Source: Paenimyroides viscosum (GTDB taxonomy: Bacteria > Bacteroidota > Bacteroidia > Flavobacteriales > Flavobacteriaceae). Taken from it: a stretch of DNA of 39,740 nt. Shown here piece by piece: positions 15,490 to 24,154 of the stretch. Numbering within the stretch: the first letter of the stretch is position 1; the number at the start of each line of letters is the position of its first letter. The stretch is taken from positions 1 to 39,740 of the forward strand of contig NZ_RQTJ01000025.1 of NCBI RefSeq assembly GCF_003858535.1. The letters run 5' to 3'. The notes beneath the pieces were generated by a model, which had not been told where the DNA came from, did not search any database, and saw nothing but the letters and a program-made list of their open reading frames with translations. Made by a program: the position numbers and the translations under genes.

Positions 15490-16866
15490 TTATTTTTCTG
15501 AAAACTCATAATACAACTGCTTCGATAAAAACGGTAACTCTTCATAATACTTCAATCTGTTTAAAAGAAATTCAGGAACTTCCATATTCTGTTTTTTGTA
15601 ATAATCAATCAATGTTTTTTCGTTCCCTGTTAAATCAGAAGCTAAATAATTCCAATCAACCGTATCTTTCTGTAAGTTAAAATTCGTCATGATATTTCCC
15701 CAATTGAAAATCGAACAAAAAATCAGACTGTAAAAAATGGTCCACGACATTTTATCGATCAAGTAATAATTTGTTCTTTTTTGATGGATTTTCAGGAACG
15801 AATAAACTAACCCGATCAAACATATTATCAAAAATAAATACACGCCCAAACGTTTATAAGTTAATCCCATTGCATTGATGTAAACCGAATTTTGATAAAA
15901 AGCCGATGCTATTAAAAAGCCATTTAAACCAATCCAAATTTTTGTCAATCGAAGCAACCACGTATTGTTTTTTATAAAGTTTAAAGCATCTTTAAAGAAG
16001 AATAAAACCACGACCATTGCCAAGAAAACCGATGTGATTATCAAATAAATCTGACTGTGCGTTCGCGAACTGTATTCTGAAATATGCTGAATTGTTTGTT
16101 GCGCATTTTCTACATTAAAAACAATTACAAAAAACAACAGCATGCAGTTTAAACTAACCAATGTGATGATTCCGCTGCGAACTTCGAAATCAATCGGGAT
16201 AAAATTAAACGACGGTTTTTGATTGATTTCTTGTTCTTTAGTGAAATTTAAATTCAGTTTTTTATCTATGATTTTAATAAAATCGAACACTTTGATATGC
16301 CAAAACACAAAACTTATGTAAAAACCGAAGATGATGGTAAAGATGATTAATCCGTCGATGTTCCATTCGTAACGATTGTACCACTCACTTAACATATCGC
16401 TCGATGAAATGTATAATCTGAAAAAGACCGACAAGATGCAGAATGGCAAAATTATGTATGAGAAAATAGTGACCAATGTTTTTTTGGAATCTTCTTTTTT
16501 GAATTCGAACCACTGGTCTATCAAGAAAATCCGAGCCACAAAAGCAGGCCAGCTCAATACAAAATTAAATGCGTTTGTAATTAATTTCATTTGTGGATCT
16601 ACTACATAATATCTAAATACAAACGACGAAACTACTACCGAAAGTACCGTGACTACTGATAAAAGCCACGCATTGGAAAAACTTGAAGCCACAACACAAA
16701 CTACCAATGTTATGGCTTTTTTATCATGTAACAATTTGGGTTGCATGACCAATTGTGCAATTAATAGAATTAAAGCAAAGATTGAAAGATTGATACCTAG
16801 TTCCTGATCATAAAAAAGAACGGCAAACAAAATGGTGCTGGTAAAAATTAAAAACTGTTTTTTCAT
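15490..16866 (-). CDS. DUF4173-type polytopic membrane protein
   Basis: 458 residues from the ATG at 16866 (MKKQFLIFTSTILF). An in-frame upstream ATG at 16899 exists but lies inside the operator-like repeat. Ten or more hydrophobic helices are visible. The pattern FVARIFLIDQWFEF, SEWYNRYEWNIDGLIIFTIIFGFYISF, FVLxxENAQQTI-like and VYINAMGLTYKRLGVYLFLIICLIG fits the DUF4153/DUF4173 family by eye. The C-terminal ~60 residues are soluble (NLQKDTVDWNYLASDLTG...). The biochemical role is unknown. It lies 61 bases after the winged-helix regulator, and a copy of the inverted repeat TACTTTG-N5-CAAAGTT lies just upstream, suggesting the regulator controls it separately as well as through the operon promoter. 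Confidence 0.72.
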   Translation of the reverse strand: MKKQFLIFTSTILFAVLFYDQELGINLSIFALILLIAQLVMQPKLLHDKKAITLVVCVVASSFSNAWLLSVVTVLSVVVSSFVFRYYVVDPQMKLITNAFNFVLSWPAFVARIFLIDQWFEFKKEDSKKTLVTIFSYIILPFCILSVFFRLYISSSDMLSEWYNRYEWNIDGLIIFTIIFGFYISFVFWHIKVFDFIKIIDKKLNLNFTKEQEINQKPSFNFIPIDFEVRSGIITLVSLNCMLLFFVIVFNVENAQQTIQHISEYSSRTHSQIYLIITSVFLAMVVVLFFFKDALNFIKNNTWLLRLTKIWIGLNGFLIASAFYQNSVYINAMGLTYKRLGVYLFLIICLIGLVYSFLKIHQKRTNYYLIDKMSWTIFYSLIFCSIFNWGNIMTNFNLQKDTVDWNYLASDLTGNEKTLIDYYKKQNMEVPEFLLNRLKYYEELPFLSKQLYYEFSEK

Positions 16867-16884
16867 AATATTTATATTTAAAAG

Positions 16885-16903
16885 TACTTTGTGTTTCAAA
16901 GTT
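16885..16903. promoter_or_regulatory. Operator-like inverted repeat, copy 2 (before DUF4173 gene)
   Basis: TACTTTG-N5-CAAAGTT, with arms ACTTTG 16886-16891 and CAAAGT 16897-16902. It is identical in sequence and spacing to the copy at 17835-17853 and lies 19 bases upstream of the ATG at 16866. It is a candidate binding site of the winged-helix regulator encoded next door. Confidence 0.55.
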
Positions 16904-16927
16904 TATTATTAAAAAAATAAGACCCAT

Positions 16928-17218
16928 TTACTGTCTCATTATTTTTTCTAGAAAAGCAAGATGTTGCTGAAATGCCAACTTACCCACTTCGGTAATTTTA
17001 TAGGAAGTTCGAGGTTTTTTACCAACAAACTCTTTTTTAATTTCTATGTATTCGTGTTTTTCCAAAGCGGTAGAATGGCTTGCCAGGTTTCCATCGGTAA
17101 CCTGTAGGAGGTTTTTCATTTCCGTAAAATCAACCCACTCATTAACCATAAGAACCGACATTATTCCTAACCGAACCCTACTTTCAAATTCTTTATTTAA
17201 ACCGCTTATTAAACTCAT
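16928..17218 (-). CDS. Winged-helix transcriptional regulator (PF13601-type)
   Basis: 96 residues, a single winged-helix DNA-binding domain: RVRLGIMSVLMVNEWVDFTEMKNLLQVTDGNLASHSTALEKHEYIEIKKEFVG... The recognition helix (DGNLASHSTALEK) and wing (KKPRTSYKITEVGKLAF) match the small ArsR/MarR-like 'winged helix DNA-binding' proteins of Bacteroidota. No cysteine or obvious ligand-binding domain is present, so any signal probably comes from the partner membrane proteins or a dimer-interface ligand. Its ATG follows the stop of the six-TM gene with no gap (TAAATG), implying coupling. Two copies of one inverted repeat in its operon suggest autoregulation. Confidence 0.85.
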   Translation of the reverse strand: MSLISGLNKEFESRVRLGIMSVLMVNEWVDFTEMKNLLQVTDGNLASHSTALEKHEYIEIKKEFVGKKPRTSYKITEVGKLAFQQHLAFLEKIMRQ

Positions 17219-17827
17219 TTACTTGTATTTTCTGTGTAAAATAACACCGTAAACAATATGCAAAACTCCAAAACCAATGGTCCAAAAAATCAATCCTTTG
17301 CCAATAAAAAATAAAGACAAACAACCAAGAATAATCTCGAGCAAGCCTAAATATTTAATATCAGAATACGTATATTTTTCCGCATTAACCAAAGCCAATC
17401 CGTAGAAAATTAAGGTTGTACCAGCAACTAATCCGTACAAATTATACTGCAACAATGCCAAAACAAAAACACCGCCAACTACCAGTGGAATAGCCAATTG
17501 AACTAAAATTTTCTTTGTTGTAGCTGTCCAGATTTGTAAACCCAGCTTTTTGCTTTTACGAACAGTAAAATAACATCCACAAAAAATAGCTAACAATAAA
17601 GCTGATGCTCCTAAAACAAACAATTCAAACACAAATTTCTCATTGAATACATAATCCGTACTAAAATCAATTTGATATTTCTTAAGTATTGCAATTGCAA
17701 GAATACCTGTTACCAAACCAACAATACCTGCTCCTACTCCGGATAATCCACTTAAAGATAAAAACCGAGACGAACGTTCCATCATGGAACGTATATGCGC
17801 TAAATCATCAGAAATTTTTTGATTCAT
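17219..17827 (-). CDS. Six-helix membrane protein, first gene of winged-helix operon
   Basis: 202 residues. A short cytoplasmic start (MNQKISDDLAHIRSMMERSSRFLSLSG) is followed by about six transmembrane helices (about 27-48, 67-91, 105-127, 129-148, 152-170, 173-195), with conserved-looking LSGLSGVGAGIVGLVTG. Proteins of this form are regularly seen beside PF13601 regulators in Flavobacteriia and are annotated as hypothetical. The function is unknown; a membrane sensor or partner for the regulator is inference. The gene is driven by a well-formed promoter with an overlapping inverted repeat, and its stop touches the ATG of the regulator. Confidence 0.75.
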   Translation of the reverse strand: MNQKISDDLAHIRSMMERSSRFLSLSGLSGVGAGIVGLVTGILAIAILKKYQIDFSTDYVFNEKFVFELFVLGASALLLAIFCGCYFTVRKSKKLGLQIWTATTKKILVQLAIPLVVGGVFVLALLQYNLYGLVAGTTLIFYGLALVNAEKYTYSDIKYLGLLEIILGCLSLFFIGKGLIFWTIGFGVLHIVYGVILHRKYK

Positions 17828-17834
17828 TTTTATT

Positions 17835-17853
17835 TACTTTGAAATACAAAGTT
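17835..17853. promoter_or_regulatory. Operator-like inverted repeat, copy 1 (over the -7 element)
   Basis: TACTTTG-N5-CAAAGTT, with arms ACTTTG 17836-17841 and CAAAGT 17847-17852. The right arm is part of the -7 box of the operon promoter, so a bound protein would block RNA polymerase, as expected for an autorepressor. Confidence 0.6.
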
Positions 17854-17875
17854 ATTTGAATTTTCGAATTAACAA
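17847..17875 (-). promoter_or_regulatory. Promoter of winged-helix operon
   Basis: Read on the minus strand this is TTG (17875-17873), an 18-base spacer, then TAACTTTG (17854-17847), a full match to the Bacteroidota -33/-7 pattern. The transcript would start about 10 bases before the ATG at 17827. Confidence 0.75.
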
Positions 17876-17881
17876 AATATT

Positions 17882-18442
17882 TTACATGATTTTTTTTGAT
17901 ATGTAAGCGATTATGATATTCTTATCCGTGGTAATTGTTAATTTGTGAGAATTAGTGTTCTCAATTATAAGTAAATCAAAAGGTTCTAAAATAAAATCAG
18001 TAGCGTTTACGAATAATTTTGTTTGCGTTTTTGCAAAAACAAACGTCATAGATACTGAAACATCAATAGCATCATTAACTAAACAAACATTTACATCAAC
18101 ATTATTTTGTACCATTAAATTAAAATCGTTTCCTTTTGTGAAAGATGTAATATCACTATTAGAATCAAATTTAAAAACATTATTTGGAGTATAGCTTTCT
18201 TCTTTTCCATTGATATTTATGTTCAAATCATTATCTAACATTACCAAAAAACGAGCATAACCTTTAAATTTTGTAAAGACTGAAGGAACTTTAGTTATCG
18301 TCGCAACACTTATCCTAAATAAAAAATCGCGTTTATCGTACAATGAATTTTCAGGGTAAATTAAATATTCAAACGTTTCGCCACCATCCCAAATATTAGG
18401 TAAAATATTATTTTTCTTGATAATTGTATAGTTTATATTCAT
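17882..18442 (-). CDS. HutD/Ves family cupin-like protein
   Basis: 186 residues, no signal peptide. The HutD pattern is visible: NIWDGGETFEYLIYPE, FLFRISVATITKVPSVFTKFKGYARFLVMLDND, a FKFD motif and GNDFNLMVQNN. The last part (FILEPFDLLIIENTNSHKLTI) is the second cupin-like half. HutD proteins are associated with histidine utilisation and Ves with cold-induced expression, but no hut genes occur here, so the substrate is unknown. Its ATG overlaps the stop of the upstream lipoprotein gene by one base (TAATG), so the two are translationally coupled. Confidence 0.75.
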   Translation of the reverse strand: MNINYTIIKKNNILPNIWDGGETFEYLIYPENSLYDKRDFLFRISVATITKVPSVFTKFKGYARFLVMLDNDLNININGKEESYTPNNVFKFDSNSDITSFTKGNDFNLMVQNNVDVNVCLVNDAIDVSVSMTFVFAKTQTKLFVNATDFILEPFDLLIIENTNSHKLTITTDKNIIIAYISKKIM

Positions 18443-19395
18443 TATAACATTAACTTATCTAGATCTAACAACAAATAATTTATATTTTGATTTATTGTTC
18501 GGGTTGCAGATTGCATTTGGTTTAACATTGAAGTACGGTTATGCAAATCTTCGGCAAGATAAAAACCGCCATTATCAAATAAAATAGACTGTTGAGCTAC
18601 TTCTATATCGTTTCCAAAGTTGTATTCTACCCAGCGTTTTTTTATATTTTGGATGATTGATGCTTCTTGTGTATAATTTGAAAAACTTTTTTCGGTGTAC
18701 ATATACCATACAAAAGGCGGAAAATTCTCTGAAACCAGTTTTTCTTGCCAAATATCTCTTAATAAATTCCTTTGGTGTATAAATTCTACTTTTTTACCTT
18801 TTGGGTTCAACATCATAAAACCTAAACCCGCACCTAAAACACCAGCACCAATATCAACTGACTTGCCAACATTTTCATTTTTAACAATAGCGCTTGTGGT
18901 AGACGCAGCTGCTCCTAAAACAATAGAAAGTATTACCATTCTATTCATTTTTCGTGCGTTTAAATCGTCTATAAAACTCGCCATTTGTCCTACACGTTCT
19001 CCTTCACAATCAAATTCGGCAGCAACGGCATCTAATTCGGTAATGGCAATGGTAACTTTGCTATCGATAACAGACCGTAAATGCAGTATTTCAAGTTTTG
19101 ATTCAACGGAAGTATCCTTTTTAATTTCGATAATTTTCTTAACTTCATCGGTAGTTCCTAACGCATTAAGAATCAATATGCTTTGATCTGAAAAATGTTC
19201 AGACAGATTCTTGTTTGCCAGCAGTATTGAATCTGCGTTGTACGAAGGTAGTTTTTTATCGTAATTGTACTTAAAAGGTGCCTTGCAGTAACTGTCTTTT
19301 AAAGTTAAAATGTTATCGCGCAAAGCTTGCGTTTTTTTAGAAACACAAGATGTAAACGCAAAAACAAGAAACAAAAGCCCAACTAATTTCTTCAT
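18442..19395 (-). CDS. Predicted lipoprotein of unknown function
   Basis: 317 residues from the ATG at 19395. This start is chosen because a lipoprotein signal begins there (MKKLVGLLFLVFAFTSC, lipobox FTSC, Cys17) and a good promoter lies just upstream; the longer in-frame reading from 19449 would run through that promoter. After the cysteine there is no acidic export signal (CVSKKTQ), so a periplasm-facing location is likely. The body is helical, with a Gly/Ala-rich hydrophobic stretch in the middle (MVILSIVLGAAASTTSAIV ... VDIGAGVLGAGLGFMML), possibly a hairpin membrane segment. The C-terminal part ends in helices (RTSMLNQMQSATRTINQNINYLL). The family is not recognised. It is coupled to the HutD-family gene. 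Confidence 0.65.
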   Translation of the reverse strand: MKKLVGLLFLVFAFTSCVSKKTQALRDNILTLKDSYCKAPFKYNYDKKLPSYNADSILLANKNLSEHFSDQSILILNALGTTDEVKKIIEIKKDTSVESKLEILHLRSVIDSKVTIAITELDAVAAEFDCEGERVGQMASFIDDLNARKMNRMVILSIVLGAAASTTSAIVKNENVGKSVDIGAGVLGAGLGFMMLNPKGKKVEFIHQRNLLRDIWQEKLVSENFPPFVWYMYTEKSFSNYTQEASIIQNIKKRWVEYNFGNDIEVAQQSILFDNGGFYLAEDLHNRTSMLNQMQSATRTINQNINYLLLDLDKLML

Positions 19396-19414
19396 TTTTT
19401 CTGAATTTATAACG

Positions 19415-19442
19415 CAAATATAACAAAGAAGATTATTGACAA
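19415..19442 (-). promoter_or_regulatory. Promoter of lipoprotein-HutD unit
   Basis: On the minus strand this is TTG (19442-19440), a 17-base spacer, then TATATTTG (19422-19415), with the ATG 20 bases later. It is a full -33/-7 match and fixes the start at 19395. Confidence 0.72.
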
Positions 19443-19452
19443 ATGGCATGTA

Positions 19453-21213
19453 CTAAATAATTTCCATTTTTTTCATTATGAACGTAGCATTCTTATTCTG
19501 ACAGATGCCATTTTTCAGTCTGTAATCAAAATGGAGTTCGTTATTGATAATTTCAACTTCAAAACACTTGTTTTCCATAGTTTCCAAATGATGCTCTGTG
19601 GTTTTACAAACTTCTAAATCATGGGTAGCAATCATTCCGGTAACCTTCAAATTATGTAGTTTTTCAATAACACCAACCGTTCCCGTTTTTTTATCGTCTG
19701 AATTTGTTCCTTTTAAAATCTCGTCTAACAACACAAAAATGGGCTGTTTTTCGGCTTCGGTAACGATTTGCTTTAGACGTTTTACTTCGGCAAAAAAGAA
19801 CGATTCGCTATCAGACAACGAATCTGTTAATCGCATAGAAACCCACAAAGGCAGCGGATAAACTACTGCTTGTTTGGCATCAATTGGTGCTCCGGCGTAA
19901 CTTAACACTAAATTAATTCCAACAGTACGCAAAAAAGTACTTTTCCCACTCATATTGCTTCCTGTTAAAATCACAAATCGTTTCTGGCTAAAATCAATCG
20001 TATTTCTCATTCTTTTATCTTTTGAAATCAGCGGATGTCCTAAATCCTCCATTGTAATTTGGTTTGATGCAATTGTTGGATACTGATATTCTGGATTGTT
20101 GTAAGCAAAATTCGCCAAACTGTTCAAGGCTTCTATTTCGCCAATAATTTCCATAAACTGCCATAAATCTTGCTGATGATTTTCTTTCCATTTCAACAAC
20201 TTTTTATACACCCAAAAATGATACTGAAAAGTTCCGTTTAACGCAATAAAGACAAACAAATTGGCAATGGTATTCAGTTTTTCAAAGCAATTTGCAAGGT
20301 TTGTAACAATTTGGAAAGCCGTTTTTTGGTTGGATTGCAATTTAGACTGAAGATCGTTTAAATAAACCGATTGAAATTTTTCGGTTTCAAACGCATGAAG
20401 CATTTTTGAATATTGCTGTAAACTGTTGGCTATTCGATCACTTTTACCAATTTCTTTCAAAATATGCTGACTAAAATATCCAATCAATAATAAATTCATC
20501 GTGAAGAAAAACACGGCTAATTTTGCAAAAACGGGATGCCAGTCAAACTTCGATCCAACGATTGAAATCAGCAAAAGTACAGGTATTAAAATGGCGAAAA
20601 ACTGCATAAAAGCTTTTGGTTTTTCAGATATAGTTTCTGTCCATTTTTTTATTGCTAGATCTTCTTTTTCGGTGGTTCCTGCTAATAATGATAAGGTTTG
20701 AAAGTGCTGACGGAAGTTTAATTTTTCTGAAAGTTCTTTCACAGCTTCTTGTTTTTTTAGGATCGATGCTTCTGTGGGAATTTCCTGTAAGCTTTTTGCT
20801 AATGCATCTTTTCCTAAAAAAGTTCCGGTACGATTTGTAAACTGAAAGATTGAATTAGATCCAAACAAATCTAAATCATACGAAAAAGCATGTTGTGGAT
20901 TTTGATATTCTACACCGTTATTAAACTGATGATTTCCTTCTAAAAAAGAAATTTCATCGGTGTTTATCTGCTTCAACGTTTTATGATAGGCAACTTTTGA
21001 CTGTACCTTTAAATAAATGTTTACAACAATTATAAATACAATAATGAACGCCAGCGAAACAAATCCGTACAAATGATTTTTCTGGTACATCATTAAATAC
21101 AGAAAATAAATTGTCCCCAAAAGCAAAACAATTCTACTATAACTTAAGATGTTGTTTTTCTTGGATAATTTTTTAAGTATTTCTGTCTGTTGCTGGCTTA
21201 TTGTAGTGTACAT
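19453..21213 (-). CDS. Membrane-anchored MutS-related ATPase
   Basis: 586 residues. The C-terminal third is the MutS-type ABC ATPase: Walker A TGSNMSGKST (about 417-426), RTVGINLVLSYAGAPIDA, the signature-region DSLSDSESFFFAEVKRLKQIV, Walker B VLLDEILKGTNSDDK (about 494-508) and the switch ATHD (His531). The N-terminal mismatch-recognition domains of MutS are absent. Instead there are four hydrophobic helices (about 26-43, 49-69, 203-220, 230-248) around a MutS core/lever-like helical region (128-345). It is unlikely to act in ordinary mismatch repair. Proteins of this form are usually annotated simply as MutS-related in Bacteroidota; their role is unknown. It lies after the folD terminator. 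Confidence 0.82.
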   Translation of the reverse strand: MYTTISQQQTEILKKLSKKNNILSYSRIVLLLGTIYFLYLMMYQKNHLYGFVSLAFIIVFIIVVNIYLKVQSKVAYHKTLKQINTDEISFLEGNHQFNNGVEYQNPQHAFSYDLDLFGSNSIFQFTNRTGTFLGKDALAKSLQEIPTEASILKKQEAVKELSEKLNFRQHFQTLSLLAGTTEKEDLAIKKWTETISEKPKAFMQFFAILIPVLLLISIVGSKFDWHPVFAKLAVFFFTMNLLLIGYFSQHILKEIGKSDRIANSLQQYSKMLHAFETEKFQSVYLNDLQSKLQSNQKTAFQIVTNLANCFEKLNTIANLFVFIALNGTFQYHFWVYKKLLKWKENHQQDLWQFMEIIGEIEALNSLANFAYNNPEYQYPTIASNQITMEDLGHPLISKDKRMRNTIDFSQKRFVILTGSNMSGKSTFLRTVGINLVLSYAGAPIDAKQAVVYPLPLWVSMRLTDSLSDSESFFFAEVKRLKQIVTEAEKQPIFVLLDEILKGTNSDDKKTGTVGVIEKLHNLKVTGMIATHDLEVCKTTEHHLETMENKCFEVEIINNELHFDYRLKNGICQNKNATFIMKKMEII

Positions 21214-21248
21214 ATTTTGGTTTTAAAATTGATTAAAAATACGCACAA

Positions 21249-21278
21249 AAAAACCATCTCGCAAATGAGATGGTTTTT
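21249..21278 (-). terminator. Intrinsic terminator of folD
   Basis: CCATCTC (21254-21260) pairs with GAGATGG (21267-21273), extended by A/T pairs, with a T-tract on the minus strand. It lies 22 bases after the folD stop. Confidence 0.85.
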
Positions 21279-21299
21279 AGTAATATGAATTATTTTAAT

Positions 21300-22187
21300 T
21301 TATTTATTCTTCTTTGCTCTGCGTTCTCTTGCAATCAGCGTATTTTTCATTAACATAGCAATAGTCATAGGACCAACACCACCTGGAACTGGTGTTATCC
21401 ACGATGCTTTTTCGGCAACTTCGTTAAAAGCAACATCGCCTTTAATTACATAACCTTTTGCATTAGTTTCATCGGCAACACGGGTAATTCCCACATCTAC
21501 AATCACGGCTCCTTCTTTAATCATTTCTGCTTTCAAAAATTCTGGAACTCCCAAAGCTGTAATTACAATATCGGCTTCACGAGTAATAGCTTCAATGTTT
21601 TGTGTTGCAGAATGCGTTAAAGTAACGGTTGCATTTCCCGGATAAGCTTTACGACTCATTAACAAACTCATTGGTTTACCAACAATATTTGATCGACCAA
21701 TTACAACCACATTTTTACCTTTAGTTTCAATTTTGTTGCGTTCTAATAACTGTAAAATTCCGAAAGGTGTGGCAGGAATAAACGATTCTAATTCCAATGC
21801 CATACGTCCGAAGTTTTCTGGGTGAAAACCATCTACATCTTTATCTGGATCAACCGCATTTAAAACCTTTTGCTCATCGATATGTTTTGGTAGAGGCAGT
21901 TGAACGATAAATCCATCAATATCATCGTTGGTATTTAATTCGTTGATCTTTGCCAACAATTCTTCTTCTGTAGTTTCTTCTGGTAACGAAACCAATGTAG
22001 AATCAAAACCAATTTTTTCGCAGGTTTTTACTTTACTACCTACATAAGTTAAACTTGCGCCATTGCTTCCTACTAAAACTGCCGCCAAATGCGGAACTTT
22101 TTCACCACGTTCTTTAATTTTAGTTACTTCGGCAGCTATTTCGTATTTAATTTCTTCCGATACTTTTTTACCGTCTAATAATTGCAT
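21300..22187 (-). CDS. folD: Bifunctional methylenetetrahydrofolate dehydrogenase/cyclohydrolase
   Basis: 295 residues. It interconverts 5,10-methylene-THF, methenyl-THF and 10-formyl-THF in the cytoplasm. [15 protein letters not shown] carries the catalytic Tyr48 and Lys52. [47 protein letters not shown] (Rossmann/NADP segment) and the C-terminal signature [15 protein letters not shown] are all present. The length is normal. It follows ffh by 44 bases on the same strand and probably shares its transcript, ending at 21249-21278. Confidence 0.97.
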   Translation of the reverse strand: MQLLDGKKVSEEIKYEIAAEVTKIKERGEKVPHLAAVLVGSNGASLTYVGSKVKTCEKIGFDSTLVSLPEETTEEELLAKINELNTNDDIDGFIVQLPLPKHIDEQKVLNAVDPDKDVDGFHPENFGRMALELESFIPATPFGILQLLERNKIETKGKNVVVIGRSNIVGKPMSLLMSRKAYPGNATVTLTHSATQNIEAITREADIVITALGVPEFLKAEMIKEGAVIVDVGITRVADETNAKGYVIKGDVAFNEVAEKASWITPVPGGVGPMTIAMLMKNTLIARERRAKKNK

Positions 22188-22231
22188 TGTTGTTATTGTT
22201 TGTAGTTGTTTTGTTTTATCTTACTTAAAAG

Positions 22232-23575
22232 CTATTTCATTCCCATACCTTTCATCTGCCCCATCATGCGCATTAGGTTTTTACCTTGTGCACCTTGCAT
22301 CATCTTCATCATTTTACTCATTTGATCGAACTGTTTCAACAATTGGTTTACTTGCTGAATATCGGTTCCTGATCCTTTTGCAATACGCAATTTACGTTTG
22401 GCATCTAATAACGCTGGTTTTTTACGTTCAACCGGAGTCATTGAGTGGATAATAGCTTCAATATGTTTAAAAGCATCGTCTTCAATCTCTACATCTTTCA
22501 TAGCTTTACCAACTCCAGGAATCATTCCCATAAGATCTTTCATGGATCCCATTTTTTTTACCTGCTGGATCTGACTTAAGAAATCATCGAAACCAAATTC
22601 GTTTTTAGCAATTTTCTTTTGAAGTTTTCTTGCTTCTTCTTCATCATACTGTTCTTGTGCGCGTTCTACCAACGAAATAACGTCACCCATTCCCAAAATA
22701 CGATCTGCCATACGATCTGGATAGAATACATCAATTGCATCCATCTTTTCACCTGTACCAATAAATTTAATTGGTTTGTTTACGATCGATTTAATAGAAA
22801 TTGCAGCTCCACCACGCGTATCACCGTCTAATTTTGTTAAAATAACTCCATCAAAATTTAAACGATCATTAAAAGCTTTTGCAGTATTTACAGCATCTTG
22901 CCCTGTCATAGAATCTACAACAAACAAGGTTTCGTGTGGTTTAATAGCCGCGTGAACGTTTGCAATTTCGTTCATCATTTCTTCATCAATCGCCAAACGA
23001 CCGGCAGTATCGACAATTACAACGTTGAACCCGTTTTTCTTAGCATAATCAATTGCGTTTGTTGCAATAGAAACCGCATTTTTGTTTTCTGGTTCAGAAT
23101 AAACCTCAACACCAATTTGATCTCCCACAACATGCAACTGGTTAATTGCCGCCGGACGGTAAATATCACAGGCAACCAATAACGGCTTCTTTGTTTTTTT
23201 AGTTTTTAGAAAGTTTGCCAGTTTTCCGGAAAAAGTTGTTTTACCAGAACCTTGTAAACCCGACATTAAAATTACCGTTGGATTTCCCGAAAGATTTACC
23301 CCAACAGCATCGCCACCCATTAATTCAATTAATTCGTCTTTAACGATTTTAACCATTAACTGTCCGGGTTGTAACGTTGTTAAAACGTCTTGACCAATTG
23401 CTTTTTCTTTTACTTTATTGGTAAAATCTTTGGCAATTTTAAAGTTCACATCGGCATCTAACAACGCGCGACGCACTTCTTTTAAAGTCTCGGCAACGTT
23501 AACTTCTGTAATTTTTCCGTGACCTTTTAATATATGAAAGGCTTTGTCTAATTTATCGCTTAAATTATCGAACAT
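22232..23575 (-). CDS. ffh: Signal recognition particle protein Ffh (SRP54)
   Basis: 447 residues from the ATG at 23575 (MFDNLSDKLDKAFHILKG); the upstream in-frame reading crosses the promoter region. Together with 4.5S RNA it targets nascent membrane proteins to FtsY. The N-terminal helical bundle is followed by the GTPase G domain (GLQGSGKTTFSGKLA, CDIYRPAA, VIVDTAGRLAID, TKLDGDTRGGAA, FIGTGEKMDAIDVF) and the methionine-rich M domain (from about 320, ending in MMKMMQGAQGKNLMRMMGQMKGMGMK). The length is normal. It is first in the ffh-folD pair. Confidence 0.97.
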   Translation of the reverse strand: MFDNLSDKLDKAFHILKGHGKITEVNVAETLKEVRRALLDADVNFKIAKDFTNKVKEKAIGQDVLTTLQPGQLMVKIVKDELIELMGGDAVGVNLSGNPTVILMSGLQGSGKTTFSGKLANFLKTKKTKKPLLVACDIYRPAAINQLHVVGDQIGVEVYSEPENKNAVSIATNAIDYAKKNGFNVVIVDTAGRLAIDEEMMNEIANVHAAIKPHETLFVVDSMTGQDAVNTAKAFNDRLNFDGVILTKLDGDTRGGAAISIKSIVNKPIKFIGTGEKMDAIDVFYPDRMADRILGMGDVISLVERAQEQYDEEEARKLQKKIAKNEFGFDDFLSQIQQVKKMGSMKDLMGMIPGVGKAMKDVEIEDDAFKHIEAIIHSMTPVERKKPALLDAKRKLRIAKGSGTDIQQVNQLLKQFDQMSKMMKMMQGAQGKNLMRMMGQMKGMGMK

Positions 23576-23599
23576 ACTTTTGATATTATAACTAAAGGG

Positions 23600-23607
23600 C
23601 AAATATA
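23600..23607 (-). promoter_or_regulatory. Probable -7 element of ffh promoter
   Basis: TATATTTG on the minus strand, 25-32 bases before the ATG at 23575. No TTG is seen at -33. Confidence 0.5.
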
Positions 23608-23685
23608 CAATAATTTTAGATTTTGTTTGTTAGATGTTATGTGTTAGTTTTTCTTACCTAAAGATGTTTATTAAGAAAGTAAGAA

Positions 23686-24102
23686 CTATATTCCAAAAAA
23701 CTTTTTATCATCTTTTAACTCTATAAATACTCCCAAAGCAATTACTGGCAGATAATAACCTAAACTTATAAGTATAAAACCCTTATCATCATAAAACTGA
23801 TAAAAATTAATGAATATTCCAACAAGCAAAATCATCATTAAAATAGCCTTAACTAACATCGTACTATATAAGACTTTTCTAAAAATCAGATAAGTTATGA
23901 TATAAAGAATTAAAAATGGTATAATTTTGAAATAGAAAAAAATAAAATAAAAAATAGTTATCCCAACCCAAGTTCCAGCAACATCTATCCCGTGTACAAT
24001 ATCAACTTTTATACTACCGATAATGAATATTACAAATGCTATCAGTAAAGGAGAGCCTATCAAAACAGAAAGCCAATTCAAAATTAAATAAGTCCATTTC
24101 AT
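23686..24102 (-). CDS. Small four-helix membrane protein, unknown
   Basis: 138 residues that are nearly all hydrophobic. Four transmembrane helices are visible (about 7-29, 43-70, 78-99, 109-127), ending in a short charged tail (ELKDDKKFFGI). There is no signal peptide or recognised motif. It stands alone between ffh and argS, with codon use and AT content like its neighbours. Its promoter was not identified; the upstream 124 bases contain the argS terminator and a REP-like palindrome. Coding is supported by the helix pattern and by the absence of a better ORF. Confidence 0.55.
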   Translation of the reverse strand: MKWTYLILNWLSVLIGSPLLIAFVIFIIGSIKVDIVHGIDVAGTWVGITIFYFIFFYFKIIPFLILYIITYLIFRKVLYSTMLVKAILMMILLVGIFINFYQFYDDKGFILISLGYYLPVIALGVFIELKDDKKFFGI

Positions 24103-24154
24103 AAATATTTCCTTTCTTTAGAATTCTAAAAATAGTAAAAATTTAGGACAAAAG

